This document shows, piece by piece, positions 28,385-38,777 of a DNA stretch of 45,940 nucleotides. This stretch comes from Pantoea septica (lineage in GTDB: Bacteria; Pseudomonadota; Gammaproteobacteria; Enterobacterales; Enterobacteriaceae), in NCBI RefSeq assembly GCF_002095575.1, contig NZ_MLJJ01000033.1, forward strand, positions 1-45,940, read 5' to 3'. The stretch's first letter is position 1. The number at the start of each line of letters is the position of its first letter. Position numbers and translations under genes: made by a program. The notes below the pieces were generated by a model. The model ran no database searches, was not told where the DNA came from, and was given only the letters and a program-made list of their open reading frames with translations.

Positions 28385-28940
28385 ATGCCCGCCACTGACG
28401 CGCGCGCTCAGCACTGGCCTCTCTTAATGGCCCGCGCGCAGGCTGGCGATAAAGCCGCCTATAACCAGCTTCTGAAAGCGATGGTGCCCGCCATCCGTGC
28501 CATGGTGCGCAAAAAAAATCGCCGACGACGCGCTGGTTGAAGATGTGATTCAGGAGACGCTGCTGGCGATACATCGGGTGCGCCACACTTACGATCCGCG
28601 CCGTCCCCTGCTGCCCTGGGTGGCGGCTATCGCTTCGGCAAGGGCAATCGACGCCCTGCGTCAGCGTGGCCGCCAGCATGAAGTGCAGGACGAGGACGTC
28701 CTTCACCGCCTGACGACGGAAAAGAACGAGGCCGATGCGGGCGAGGATGCGCTAAGCGACTGTTTAGGCGCGCTGCCGGCACGTCAGCGACAGATCGTCG
28801 AGTCCGTTCACCTGCGCGAACAGAGCCTGGCCCAGGCGGCGGCTGAGGCCAATCTTTCGCTTTCTGCGGTCAAATCGCTTTTGCACCGCGCAATGCTCAA
28901 CCTGCGTAAATCTGGAAGTGGCAAGCATGAGAAATCATGA
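28385..28940 (+). pseudogene. ECF sigma factor gene, frameshifted at an A8 run
   Basis: An ATG at 28385 opens MPATDARAQHWPLLMARAQ and continues through AYNQLLKAMVPAIRAMVRKK, a normal ECF sigma region 2 start. At eight consecutive A (28511-28518) this frame runs to a stop after NRRRRAG. The adjacent frame continues as IADDALVEDVIQETLLAIHR, then WVAAIASARAIDALRQR and the region 4 helix LPARQRQIVESVHL. Removing one A would give a 184-residue protein in the NrsF-linked (ECF16) group. The 3' end overlaps the anti-sigma gene by 14 nt. It could be a true frameshift, a phase-variable run, slippage-rescued, or a sequencing error; internal GTG 28497 alone would lack region 2.1. Confidence 0.85.
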
Positions 28941-29580
28941 CCAACTTATCGAACAGCTCAGCACGTCAGCGCAGCCGGTCAGACGCATCTGGCCAACGGC
29001 ATGGCGCGTCACTGGCTGGATCGCGGCGGCGCTGCCCTGCGGCGCGCTCGGTAGCTGGGCGCTGCACAGCCGCTACACCGACTGGTCGCAGCCCGGCGCG
29101 CCGCTGGCGATAGCGGCCTTGCTGTTGTCTTTTATGCTGGGCGTCGGCGCTATCGCCGGAGCCTTTACCCTTAGCCTGGCGGGACGGAAGCCGCCCGCGC
29201 TGCGTTACCTTCTTTTGCCGGCGCTGGCGTGGCTGGCGCTCAATCTCGGCAACATGACCGCCGCGCAGGTGCCCGCTGGCGCAGGACGCTTTGGCGAGGG
29301 CATTCACTGCTATCTCTTTATGCTGTGCGCGGGCCTGCCGATGATGGCGATCTCGGTGTTCAGCCTCTATCGTACCCGCTCGCTCTTTCCGGCAAAAAGT
29401 CTGGCGCTGGCGGGATGCGGCATCGCTTTTATGTCGTCGATGCTGCTGTCGCTCTGCCACGACACGCAGCTGCATATGATCGATTTTTTAATGCATCTAG
29501 CAGCAGGCCTGACGCTGGTTGCGCTCACGGTGGCGACCGGACGTCGCTGGGTCCGTCTGGAAGGCGACGCGCGAATCTGA
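28927..29580 (+). CDS. NrsF/DUF1109-type membrane anti-sigma factor
   Basis: A 217-residue protein with six hydrophobic segments after a short cytosolic N-terminus (MRNHDQLIEQLSTSAQPVRR). The family-typical pair of cysteine regions is present: GEGIHCYLFMLCAGLP and SLCHDTQLHMIDFLMH, the second ending in the conserved H-x(n)-H pattern. In Caulobacter NrsF holds its ECF sigma factor until metal or oxidative stress alters these cysteines. The start ATG at 28927 overlaps the sigma stop (28938-28940), so translation is coupled. The N-terminus would be partly unregulated if the sigma gene is inactive. Confidence 0.85.
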   Translation: MRNHDQLIEQLSTSAQPVRRIWPTAWRVTGWIAAALPCGALGSWALHSRYTDWSQPGAPLAIAALLLSFMLGVGAIAGAFTLSLAGRKPPALRYLLLPALAWLALNLGNMTAAQVPAGAGRFGEGIHCYLFMLCAGLPMMAISVFSLYRTRSLFPAKSLALAGCGIAFMSSMLLSLCHDTQLHMIDFLMHLAAGLTLVALTVATGRRWVRLEGDARI

Positions 29581-29603
29581 CTCTCGCGGCCCTGCTGCTT
29601 GCA

Positions 29604-30755
29604 TCACCGCGCCAGCGCATAAATTGCGTCGAGGCTCTCTTTAAAACGCGCCGGATTATGGTGCGTCTCTATTCGCCGCAGGGCGTTTTGAGAACGGGAG
29701 AGAACAGACGCCCGGTCCGCCAGGATCGCCAGCACTTGCGCTTTCAGCTGGGCCACCATCAGACGCCTCAGCGCTATTTTATCCTCAACGGACGCCACGG
29801 TGAGTTCAAACATCGCGTTCAGAGGACAGGCGAGGGTCCAGCCCGCGGCGTCTGGATTTATTTCAGGCAGCGCGCGCACGTTGGTGGTGATAACGGGACA
29901 GCCGCACGCCTGCATTTCCAGAACGGAAAAGCCATAGGTATCTTGCCAGCTAGGCAGCAGCCCGACATGGGCGCGCTTAAATAACGCGATGAGCTCGCTG
30001 TTGGGTCTGGACGTAGCATGAGTAAAAATATTATATCGCGTTAGCGATTGTTCAATTTTACTGTAAAAAGCGGCTTCATCCTGATATTTGCCATGAGCGA
30101 TGTTATACCTATTGTTAAGATCGCCTGTTATATTCACCTCGACGGTATCGGCATTAATTACCCCTTCTTCGGCCAGCTCGCTAAAAGCGAGCACCACCTC
30201 GGCGCCGCCTTTGCGATAAAATTCATTACCAACAAAGGTAAAAATTAGCTTTTTGTCAGGCGTATCGCGCGGCCCGTCATAAAGCACCGGCTGCGGGGGA
30301 TGCAGCTTATGCATTTTAGGGATGATGGCTGCCGCCTCGTCAGGAAAGGCTTCCAGCAGTTTTAGCTGAATCTGCCTTGCGGCTTCAGACATCGCCACGA
30401 TCGCCACACACTGCGGCGCGGCGACCAGCCTGAGCGCTTTCTTTAGCGCGGGATTGGCGAGTTTGGGCACGCCCGGCACCGGCAGAACGCGTGGCAGCTC
30501 GGTTTCAAAGGTGGCGATCCAGCGCTGCCGGGTCTGAGCCACCTCGTTAAACAGATGGATGACCTGGGTGTCCGCCGGCATAAGGAAACGGAAAGGCCAG
30601 AAGATAAAGACCTTATTAGCACGCGCCAGCTTCTGTCTTATTTTATTGATGTAAAGCCATATATTTTTATAACGAAAATCAAGGTAGGTGTACTGCTCGT
30701 TGACGATAATGTTTCTTTTTTCCGGGTAGCCGCGCCCGCTCACTATTATTTTCAT
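29604..30755 (-). CDS. GT4-family glycosyltransferase
   Basis: A 383-residue predicted glycosyltransferase with a GT-B fold. The C-terminal donor-binding half reads FTFVGNEFYRKGGAEVVLAF and LLPSWQDTYGFSVLEMQACGCPVITT, the typical GT4 D/E-x7-E region (here D). The N-terminal half is poorly conserved. A longer frame opens at 30806. I chose the ATG at 30755 (MKIIVSGRGYPEK) with AGGGG seven bases upstream. The N-terminal part and the region upstream are visibly AT-richer than neighbours, suggesting transfer. No other polysaccharide gene is near, so acceptor and product are unknown. Confidence 0.85.
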   Translation of the reverse strand: MKIIVSGRGYPEKRNIIVNEQYTYLDFRYKNIWLYINKIRQKLARANKVFIFWPFRFLMPADTQVIHLFNEVAQTRQRWIATFETELPRVLPVPGVPKLANPALKKALRLVAAPQCVAIVAMSEAARQIQLKLLEAFPDEAAAIIPKMHKLHPPQPVLYDGPRDTPDKKLIFTFVGNEFYRKGGAEVVLAFSELAEEGVINADTVEVNITGDLNNRYNIAHGKYQDEAAFYSKIEQSLTRYNIFTHATSRPNSELIALFKRAHVGLLPSWQDTYGFSVLEMQACGCPVITTNVRALPEINPDAAGWTLACPLNAMFELTVASVEDKIALRRLMVAQLKAQVLAILADRASVLSRSQNALRRIETHHNPARFKESLDAIYALAR

Positions 30756-31196
30756 ATAAGCCCCTGATAAAATTTCGGAAGCAACAGGTGACACGCTGAA
30801 AAGCACGCTCAGGTGAAGTGATTATATAATCAACATCTTTTTAATTCCGCCACCGAGTAAAGCAAACCGTAATTATAGGAACATTCCCTTTTTCATTTAA
30901 TTTATTTAATATTTATTCCTTCACTCTCGCCTTATCTCTATTTATTATCAGCTGATCCGGTTTGAGCATTTGTCTTTTTTGGTTACACCGGGACGCTATT
31001 TATTACTTCTTTACTTAATGCAAACTGATTTATTTATCAGTTAATTTTTTTATGCGTTATAGACGCGGGTGACAGGGTAGCAGGGCGTTTAGCTGGCCAG
31101 TGACCCCTGTTTTTTACGCAACCTCGCTTTCCGTGCCAGGCTTAAACGAAGCGGGGTTTATCCCCGATAATCGTAAACTTATTAACGAGGATGTGT
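30756..31196. other. AT-rich divergent region between glycosyltransferase and MFS genes
   Basis: This 440-bp gap is the most AT-rich part of the window (about 30830-31060). ACAGGG (31072-31077) and CCCTGT (31104-31109) followed by TTTTTT could form a weak terminator-like or leader structure. CGGGG-TTTAT-CCCCG lies just ahead of the MFS ribosome binding site GAGG. No gene is visible. Confidence 0.4.
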
Positions 31197-32417
31197 ATGA
31201 CGCTGCGATCGCTTCAGGCGCTCTGTCTGGTAAATTTTTTTATGGCGGACGTGCGGGACGGACTGGGCCCGTTTTTGGGCATCTTCCTCACCGAACATCA
31301 CTGGCGAGCGGATGATATCGGCTGGGTGATGTCTGCCGGCGGTCTGGCGGGCCTGTTCGCCACGCTTCCCGCCGGACTGATAACGGATGCGACGCGCCAT
31401 AAGCGCCTGCTGCTGATTGTCGGCTCGCTGATCATTACCGTGTCGACGCTGCTGCTCTGGTATTTTCCCGATTCATGGGTAACGCTTTTTTCGCAGATCC
31501 TCACCGGCCTTGCAGCGGCATTTATCGCGCCCGTGCTGACCGGCATCACGCTTGGCCTGACTGGGCCAGATGGATTCAGCCGCCAGATGGGCCATAACGA
31601 AGCCTTTAACCACGGCGGCAATATGACCGCGGCCATTATCGCCGGGATTTCCGTCGCCTGGTGGGGAACAGGCGCCGTCTTCGTTTTGATGACCGCCATG
31701 GCGCTCTGCGCGGCGCTTTCCGTTTTAGCTATCCGGCATGAAGATATCGATCATCGCCTTGCGCGCGGATTAAGCGGCGATGACCACCGGCTTGCGGTGC
31801 CCAGGCTTTCGGTTATTCTGCGCAACCCCGCCATTATCATCACCGGATTGACGCTGCTGCTGTTCCATCTCAGCAATGCCGCGCTGCTGCCCATGCTGAG
31901 CATGCGTGCCGCCGCCGCCCATGACGGGACGATGCCTGCCGGCGTTTATGCAGCCGCCACCGTGGTGATTTCGCAGTGCGTGATGATCCCGGTAGCCCTG
32001 TTTGCCGCCAGCCGCGCGCAAAAGTCGGGCTATTCACTACTGATTACGGCGGCGCTGCTGGTGTTGCCGCTGCGCGCTGCTATCGCCTCTGCCTGGCCTG
32101 GCGCCCTGGGGATGATCCCGGTTCAGATACTGGATGGCCTGGCGGCCGGACTGCTGGGCGTGGCGGTGCCGGGCTATATTGTTAACGTGCTGGCGGGAAG
32201 CGGGCATACCAATGCAGGGCAGGGCGCGATTATGCTGATGCAAGGGGCGGGCGCCGCGATGAGTCCGGCGCTGGCGGGCACCATTGCCGCGCGTTACTCC
32301 TACAGCACGGCATTCGCGGCGCTGGGCGTTATCGCTCTGACGGCGCTCGCGCTCTGGTGGGTGGGCGGTCGGTTCGAGCGAAGAAGCGATAATGCTGAAT
32401 TTGAGAGAGGCAAATAA
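31197..32417 (+). CDS. MFS transporter
   Basis: A 406-residue inner-membrane transporter with about twelve hydrophobic segments. It opens MTLRSLQALCLVNFFMADVRDGLGPFLGIFLTEHHW, a pattern of small-molecule MFS exporters of the YfkF/arabinose-efflux-like group. The segment 2-3 loop is AGLITDATRHKR. The start is the second ATG (31197): GAGG is six bases away, whereas the first ATG (31191) touches it. The stop TAA shares its last base with the ATG of the DUF2256 gene (TAATG), so the two are coupled. Substrate unknown. Confidence 0.85.
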   Translation: MTLRSLQALCLVNFFMADVRDGLGPFLGIFLTEHHWRADDIGWVMSAGGLAGLFATLPAGLITDATRHKRLLLIVGSLIITVSTLLLWYFPDSWVTLFSQILTGLAAAFIAPVLTGITLGLTGPDGFSRQMGHNEAFNHGGNMTAAIIAGISVAWWGTGAVFVLMTAMALCAALSVLAIRHEDIDHRLARGLSGDDHRLAVPRLSVILRNPAIIITGLTLLLFHLSNAALLPMLSMRAAAAHDGTMPAGVYAAATVVISQCVMIPVALFAASRAQKSGYSLLITAALLVLPLRAAIASAWPGALGMIPVQILDGLAAGLLGVAVPGYIVNVLAGSGHTNAGQGAIMLMQGAGAAMSPALAGTIAARYSYSTAFAALGVIALTALALWWVGGRFERRSDNAEFERGK

Positions 32418-32587
32418 TGCGCGTTTTTAAGGGAAACAAACAATCGCTGCCGGTACGCTATTGTAAAAACTGCAAGAAGCCGATGACCTGGCGTAAAAAA
32501 TGGGAAAAGTGCTGGGATCAGGTGCAGTACTGCTCCGAACGCTGTCGCCGGGAAGCAAAGCGCGGCGCCGACGCTAACCAGGCGTGA
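32417..32587 (+). CDS. DUF2256 domain protein, 56 residues
   Basis: A short basic protein, MRVFKGNKQSLPVRYCKNCK followed by KPMTWRKKWEKCWDQVQYCS and ERCRREAK. Four cysteines in two CxxC/CxxxC pairs (YCKNCKKPM and YCSERC) and the WRKKW motif are the DUF2256 signature, a predicted small zinc-binding fold. The start overlaps the MFS stop (TAATG), and AGAGAGG lies just upstream. It is easily missed because of its size. DUF2256 genes often lie next to photolyase/cryptochrome-like or MFS genes elsewhere; here the partner is the MFS gene. Function unknown. Confidence 0.85.
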   Translation: MRVFKGNKQSLPVRYCKNCKKPMTWRKKWEKCWDQVQYCSERCRREAKRGADANQA

Positions 32588-32749
32588 TGCCGAGAAGCGC
32601 AATGGGTGCTCTTCACATAAACATGCAACGATTCCTCAACAGAATGACAACGGTAGTCGTATTACCCTCTACGGGCCTAACATTGCGACTATGCTCATCG
32701 GGCTGCTTATCGGCAATGTGCTGTTAATTCTTATGAGGATAGCGTTCAA

Positions 32750-32974
32750 ATGCGTAAACTGTCGTGTTTAGTGATTACCCTGGGCCTGCTGATGTCGGTC
32801 GCCTCCCAGGCTGAGGCGAAGGGCTGCCTCAAAGGCGCAGCGGTCGGCGGCGCGGCCGGGCATATCAAAGATCATGCCGTCGCCGGCGCGGCGGCGGGCT
32901 GCGCCGTAGGCCATCATATGGCCCATAAAAAAGAGAAAAAGGACGCGGAAAAGAATCAACAGCAGGCGCAGTAA
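32750..32974 (+). CDS. Small secreted glycine/alanine-rich protein
   Basis: A 74-residue protein with a clear signal peptide (MRKLSCLVITLGLLMSVASQ, cut near AEA). The mature part has a glycine-zipper-like stretch GAAVGGAAGHIKDHAVAGAA, then GCAVGHHMAHKKEKKDAEKN. Two cysteines could form a disulfide. The ribosome binding site is GAGGAT. It resembles small glycine-zipper periplasmic proteins common in Pantoea and relatives. I recognise no function. Confidence 0.75.
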   Translation: MRKLSCLVITLGLLMSVASQAEAKGCLKGAAVGGAAGHIKDHAVAGAAAGCAVGHHMAHKKEKKDAEKNQQQAQ

Positions 32975-32983
32975 GCTGGGTTT

Positions 32984-33005
32984 CAGGGCTGCCCGGGCGG
33001 CCCTG
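32984..33005. terminator. Strong inverted repeat after the small secreted protein gene
   Basis: CAGGGC-TGCCCGGGCG-GCCCTG forms a long self-complementary hairpin whose core GCCCGGGC is itself palindromic. It lies ten bases past the stop and has no T tract. Confidence 0.45.
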
Positions 33006-33206
33006 AGTTCGCCGTGCAGGTGAGGCTGTAAGATCTGAACGGCGCTGTGAGCTATCAGGCGCAGTAAAATAGCGGGTAGCACGGGTTTTGCATAAAGTAG
33101 GGTAGCGGACAGAACATCGAGGCGGTATGAATATCGCGATCACATTTAACATAATTATGATTATACGAATCATGATCCAGTGTACACACAAAAGGCAAGC
33201 CTCAGA

Positions 33207-34217
33207 TTAATGTTTACCACGTAATTTAACGGTTGCCGGTAATACCGTTTGCTGGTTGGTAGGTTCTTCGCCGCCAATCATCGCAGTCAACAGAGTGAAA
33301 CATTCTTGGGCCAGTCTGGGAACATCTTGCTCAATAGTATCAATCGCGACAGAGAGCGAGTCATAGAGATAGTGATCGTCGAAGCTGGCCATGCGCATAT
33401 CGCTACTGAGCAAATGGTGCTGGCTCATATAGCGCAAAACGCCTTCCATCAGCCCGCAGGCGGCAGTGAATATCGCTTTAGGAGGACGGCCCAGTCTGGC
33501 ACAAAGCGCTGCAAACATTTCGTAACCGCTGCTGGGGTGATAAGTACCATGAATGATCCACTCCGGACGAGGCGTGACGCCTGCACGTTCCAGTCCCGCC
33601 ATAAAGCCCGCAAGACGGTCTCTGGTAGGAGAAAGGCGCGACTGCCCACCCAAAAAATAAATCTCGTCGGGATTAGCGCGCGCCATCCTTTCAACCAGGT
33701 CAGAGGTAGGCGTCACAGAGTCGGTGATCACCAGCGGCAGCCTGGTATCGCTCATGTAGCGGTCAAACAGCACCACCGGCAGTTGTTCGCTCAGCTTCAC
33801 ATAGTCGCTGTCGCTGAGCATGCTTGATGCCACAATTAATCCATCTACCTGACGCGCCACAAGGTTATCCACGACCACCCGCTCCTGCCCGGCATTTTCA
33901 TCCGTACAGGAGATGAGCAACTGTAAACCCGCCTCGCGGCAGAGATTTTCCAGGGCATGAGAGAAAACTGCGAAACCATAATTAGTGATCTCAGGCACCA
34001 CCAGACCCAGCGTATGGCTACGATTCTCACGTAACAGGCGCGCATGGATACTCGCCTGGTAGTGATGTTCACGCGCCAGCGTTAGTACTCTTTCGCGCGT
34101 CTCTTTAGCTACGCGCAACTCTTTGCCCCGGCCATTCAGTACCAGGCTGGCGGTTGCTTTAGATACGCCTGCCAACGCGGCGATATCGGCAATGGTAACG
34201 CGTCTGGTTTTTTTCAC
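33207..34217 (-). CDS. scrR: Sucrose operon repressor ScrR (LacI family)
   Basis: A 336-residue LacI-type repressor. The helix-turn-helix reads [25 protein letters not shown] at residues 8-32. The sugar domain resembles ScrR of Klebsiella and pUR400, which responds to fructose or fructose-1-phosphate. It is last gene of scrKYABR, 29 bp after scrB, and matches three operators of the form CTAAACCGATTTAG. The start is GTG at 34217; its ribosome binding site is weak. Confidence 0.94.
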   Translation of the reverse strand: MKKTRRVTIADIAALAGVSKATASLVLNGRGKELRVAKETRERVLTLAREHHYQASIHARLLRENRSHTLGLVVPEITNYGFAVFSHALENLCREAGLQLLISCTDENAGQERVVVDNLVARQVDGLIVASSMLSDSDYVKLSEQLPVVLFDRYMSDTRLPLVITDSVTPTSDLVERMARANPDEIYFLGGQSRLSPTRDRLAGFMAGLERAGVTPRPEWIIHGTYHPSSGYEMFAALCARLGRPPKAIFTAACGLMEGVLRYMSQHHLLSSDMRMASFDDHYLYDSLSVAIDTIEQDVPRLAQECFTLLTAMIGGEEPTNQQTVLPATVKLRGKH

Positions 34218-34246
34218 ATCAATGCGACATTTAATGAAACAATGAC

Positions 34247-35656
34247 TTATTCTACCATGAGGTGACGCAACGGCCAGTAGCGGGCATTCACTTCTTCGTC
34301 GCCGATCAGCGTGAGTTGCGCGTGATGCGCCGGAAAATAGCGGCTGCTCATCACGCCTTCACCCTCATTGATAAAAATTTCAACGCTGGAGTGATCGCAT
34401 AATATATGCAGCTCAGTAACCGCTCCACGCCAGTAGCGATAGTGCCATTCGCCGCTCACCAAACTGCGCCGGGCGAGACGCAATCCTTCTCCATGCCAGT
34501 CCAGATACAAAGTTTCAGCAAAATTCAGCGTAATACCGCCCGACCCCGTAAGCACCAGTTCCAGCCGCTGCGCTGCTAACACCGGGGCGCCGCTTGCCCG
34601 ACCGTAATAACGGTGTTCGTCGCCGCGCAATGCCTGCAATTCAGCGACCGGTCGCTGCAGAAGACGGCCATCACGCGCGTCGAGTTCGCGCACGCAAGTC
34701 ATCTGGTGGAGCCAGGATTGCGCAATTGTTGGCTGGTACATCTCTTCGCCGTCCGGCACGCCCATCCAGCCAATCAACAGCCGCCGTCCGTCGGCGGTAA
34801 GCGTGGTTTGCGGGGCGTAGAACTCAAAGCCAGCATCAAGCTCGTGAAAGGGTCCATGAGCGAAGTCGGCGGTGTCGTAATTAAAATTGCCAGCGAGCCA
34901 GGCACTGGCATGTGCGTTGAGAAAGCGCTGCTCTTCATGTGCAATGCCCTGCGGGCAGCAAATCAGGAAAGTCGTCTCCCCAAGAGTAAACAAATCTGGG
35001 CATTCCCACATATAGCCAGCGTCGCCCAGCCCGTTCAGACCGCTGCCGGCAATCTCGCCTAAAGGGTGCCAGTGACGCAAATCTGCAGAGCGCAGCAGCA
35101 GCACCTTGCCCTGCTTATGGCTGTCTTGTGCCCCGAGCACCATGTACCACTGATCGCCATGCCGCCATACTTTTGGGTCGCGAACATGTCCGGTATATCC
35201 CTCCGGCAGCGCGATAACCGGCCCCAGCTTATCGAAACAGCCCGCCTCATTTTGGACGGCCAGACATTGCCAGGCGGTGCGCGATCCGTCGTCAAATTTC
35301 ACGTTGCCGGTGTAGATCAGCGTCAACACGCCGTTATCATCCACGGCGCTGCCAGAGTAGCAGCCGCTGCGGTCAAAGGCTTCATCAGGCATCAGCGCAA
35401 TCGGCTCATGCTGCCAGTGGAGCAGATCGGTGGAACTCCAGTGTCCCCAGCATTTAAATTTGTGTTCACAGCCCAACGCATTCCACTGATAGAAGAGATG
35501 ATAGCGACCAGCGAAATTGATAAAGCCATTGGGATCGTTAAGCAGCCCCGTTACCGGCGCAAGGTGCCAGCCAGGATAGTGGGGATCGCTGAGTGCCTTC
35601 GGCTGACCACGCATCACTGCGTTAAGAATTTGGGGTAACAGTGTGGTCGAGCCCAT
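34247..35656 (-). CDS. scrB: Sucrose-6-phosphate hydrolase ScrB
   Basis: A cytosolic GH32 invertase that splits sucrose-6-phosphate into glucose-6-phosphate and fructose. It has 469 residues. The nucleophile Asp41 lies in [16 protein letters not shown]. The transition-state motif RDPKVW and the acid/base ECPDLF are present, as is the C-terminal [14 protein letters not shown] typical of the family. The start overlaps the scrA stop by one base (TAATG), indicating coupling. Confidence 0.96.
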   Translation of the reverse strand: MGSTTLLPQILNAVMRGQPKALSDPHYPGWHLAPVTGLLNDPNGFINFAGRYHLFYQWNALGCEHKFKCWGHWSSTDLLHWQHEPIALMPDEAFDRSGCYSGSAVDDNGVLTLIYTGNVKFDDGSRTAWQCLAVQNEAGCFDKLGPVIALPEGYTGHVRDPKVWRHGDQWYMVLGAQDSHKQGKVLLLRSADLRHWHPLGEIAGSGLNGLGDAGYMWECPDLFTLGETTFLICCPQGIAHEEQRFLNAHASAWLAGNFNYDTADFAHGPFHELDAGFEFYAPQTTLTADGRRLLIGWMGVPDGEEMYQPTIAQSWLHQMTCVRELDARDGRLLQRPVAELQALRGDEHRYYGRASGAPVLAAQRLELVLTGSGGITLNFAETLYLDWHGEGLRLARRSLVSGEWHYRYWRGAVTELHILCDHSSVEIFINEGEGVMSSRYFPAHHAQLTLIGDEEVNARYWPLRHLMVE

Positions 35657-37026
35657 TAGTCTGCATCCGTTTTGTATTTGAGCAAATAAGAGAGAATAAA
35701 CGCAGCGCTAAATGCGATCACCATGCCAGTCGCATAATTGAGCAGTGAGCTTGCCTGCACGATCGCCATGCCGGGAATACCGGTCAGGCCTACTGCGGTC
35801 ATTGAAACATGCATTGATACCACCCAGGCCCCGCCTAACGCGCCGCCGACCAGTCCCGCAATGAACGGCTTCATAAAGCGCAGATTAATACCAAAAATAG
35901 CCGCTTCCGTAATGCCGAGCAGTGCGGAGAAGCCGGATGGCAGCGAAATCGCCTTGATTTTGACATCTTTGGTTTTGAACCAGACCGCCAGACAGGCGCC
36001 GCCCTGCGCCACATTCGCCATTGCCCAGATCGGCAGCAGGAAATTAACGCCAATCGACGGATTGCCAAGCAGCCCTGCCTCTATGGCATGGAAGCTGTGA
36101 TGCACGCCGGTAATAACAATCACCGAGTACAGGCCGCCGAAGAGTAATCCAGCCAGCCAGCCCGCATGAGCAATGAGTGTGCTGAGCACAAATGAAATGC
36201 CGTCACCGAGCATACGGCCTGCCGGACCGATAATAAGTAGCGCAATGAAGCCGGAAATGATTACCGTCAGGAACGGCGTCAGGATCAGATCAAGTGCATC
36301 CGGAATCACCCGGCGCAGCTGTTTCTCCAGAATACTCATAAACCACACCGCCAGCAGTACCGGGAATACGGTGCCCTGATAGCCGATCATCGCCACTTCT
36401 ATGCCGAAGAAGTTCATTGTGTGGTATCCGGCCGCTACGCCCCAAGCATTTGTCAGCGCAGGGTGTGTCAGAATGCCGCCCAGCGTGGCGCCGAGGAATG
36501 GGTTACCGCCAAATTCTCGCGCAGCGGTGAAGCCAATCAGGACTGGCAGAATGATGAATGCCGCCGAGCTGCACATATCCAGCATGATATAGAGCGCATT
36601 GTCAGGGTTTACCCAGCCGTAAGTTTTTACCATTCCCAGCAGTCCCATCAGCAGGCCGGATGCAACGATGGCCGGAATGATTGGGACAAATATATTCGAC
36701 AGCAGACGCGCGATGCGCTGGAAGGGGTTGAGCTTGCGCGCGGCGATATCAGCCGCTTCTGACTTACTGGCTTCACTAATGCCGGCTTCGCGAATAAAGG
36801 CAGCGTAGACTTTATTAACCACGCCGGTGCCAAAGATCACCTGCAATTGTCCCGCATTGCGAAAACATCCTTTAACTCCCTCAATTTTTCCAATTGCGGC
36901 GGTATCCGCTTTGGCATCATCCACCAGCACCAGGCGCAAGCGCGTTGCACAGTGCGCCGCGCTGGCAATATTTTCTCGGCCTCCTAGCAACGGCAGCAGC
37001 GCGCGCGAGATGTTCACAAAATCCAT
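35656..37026 (-). CDS. scrA: PTS sucrose-specific EIIBC ScrA
   Basis: A 456-residue inner-membrane PTS permease that imports and phosphorylates sucrose. The N-terminal EIIB domain carries the phosphorylated Cys26 (AAHCATRLRLVLVDD). The EIIC domain (about 105-455) is of the glucose/sucrose superfamily with HHSFHAIEAGLLGN and LPSGFSALLGITEAAIFGIN. It has no EIIA domain, so like other ScrA proteins it needs EIIA-Glc (Crr) encoded elsewhere. It lies 66 bp after scrY with an intercistronic hairpin between. Confidence 0.95.
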   Translation of the reverse strand: MDFVNISRALLPLLGGRENIASAAHCATRLRLVLVDDAKADTAAIGKIEGVKGCFRNAGQLQVIFGTGVVNKVYAAFIREAGISEASKSEAADIAARKLNPFQRIARLLSNIFVPIIPAIVASGLLMGLLGMVKTYGWVNPDNALYIMLDMCSSAAFIILPVLIGFTAAREFGGNPFLGATLGGILTHPALTNAWGVAAGYHTMNFFGIEVAMIGYQGTVFPVLLAVWFMSILEKQLRRVIPDALDLILTPFLTVIISGFIALLIIGPAGRMLGDGISFVLSTLIAHAGWLAGLLFGGLYSVIVITGVHHSFHAIEAGLLGNPSIGVNFLLPIWAMANVAQGGACLAVWFKTKDVKIKAISLPSGFSALLGITEAAIFGINLRFMKPFIAGLVGGALGGAWVVSMHVSMTAVGLTGIPGMAIVQASSLLNYATGMVIAFSAAFILSYLLKYKTDAD

Positions 37027-37069
37027 AATGACCTCAGTTTTTCATTTTAATGCCAACAAAAGGGAACAG

Positions 37070-37086
37070 GGCCCCCGTGGGGGGCC
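37070..37086 (-). other. Intercistronic hairpin between scrY and scrA
   Basis: GGCCCCC-CAC-GGGGGCC on the minus strand forms a 7-bp GC stem just past the scrY stop. No T tract follows closely. It probably protects scrY mRNA and lowers scrA expression, a situation known from other porin-transporter operons. Confidence 0.65.
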
Positions 37087-37092
37087 GCAATA

Positions 37093-38724
<1,632 letters not shown>

Positions 38725-38738
38725 CTAAACCGGTTTAG
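38725..38738. promoter_or_regulatory. ScrR operator upstream of scrY (distal)
   Basis: CTAAACCGGTTTAG is a perfect 14-bp palindrome. Its centre is 59 bp from the proximal operator, allowing the repressor to bridge both. Confidence 0.85.
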
Positions 38739-38742
38739 TTGA

Positions 38743-38758
38743 TGTGAGGCATGTCTCA
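38743..38758. promoter_or_regulatory. CRP-like site upstream of scrY
   Basis: TGTGA-GGCATG-TCTCA has a perfect left half and a 4 of 5 right half at six-base spacing. It directly abuts the distal ScrR operator. CRP activation of scrY is known in the Klebsiella scr regulon. Confidence 0.6.
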
Positions 38759-38777
38759 AAACAGGGAGTAAAAGCGA

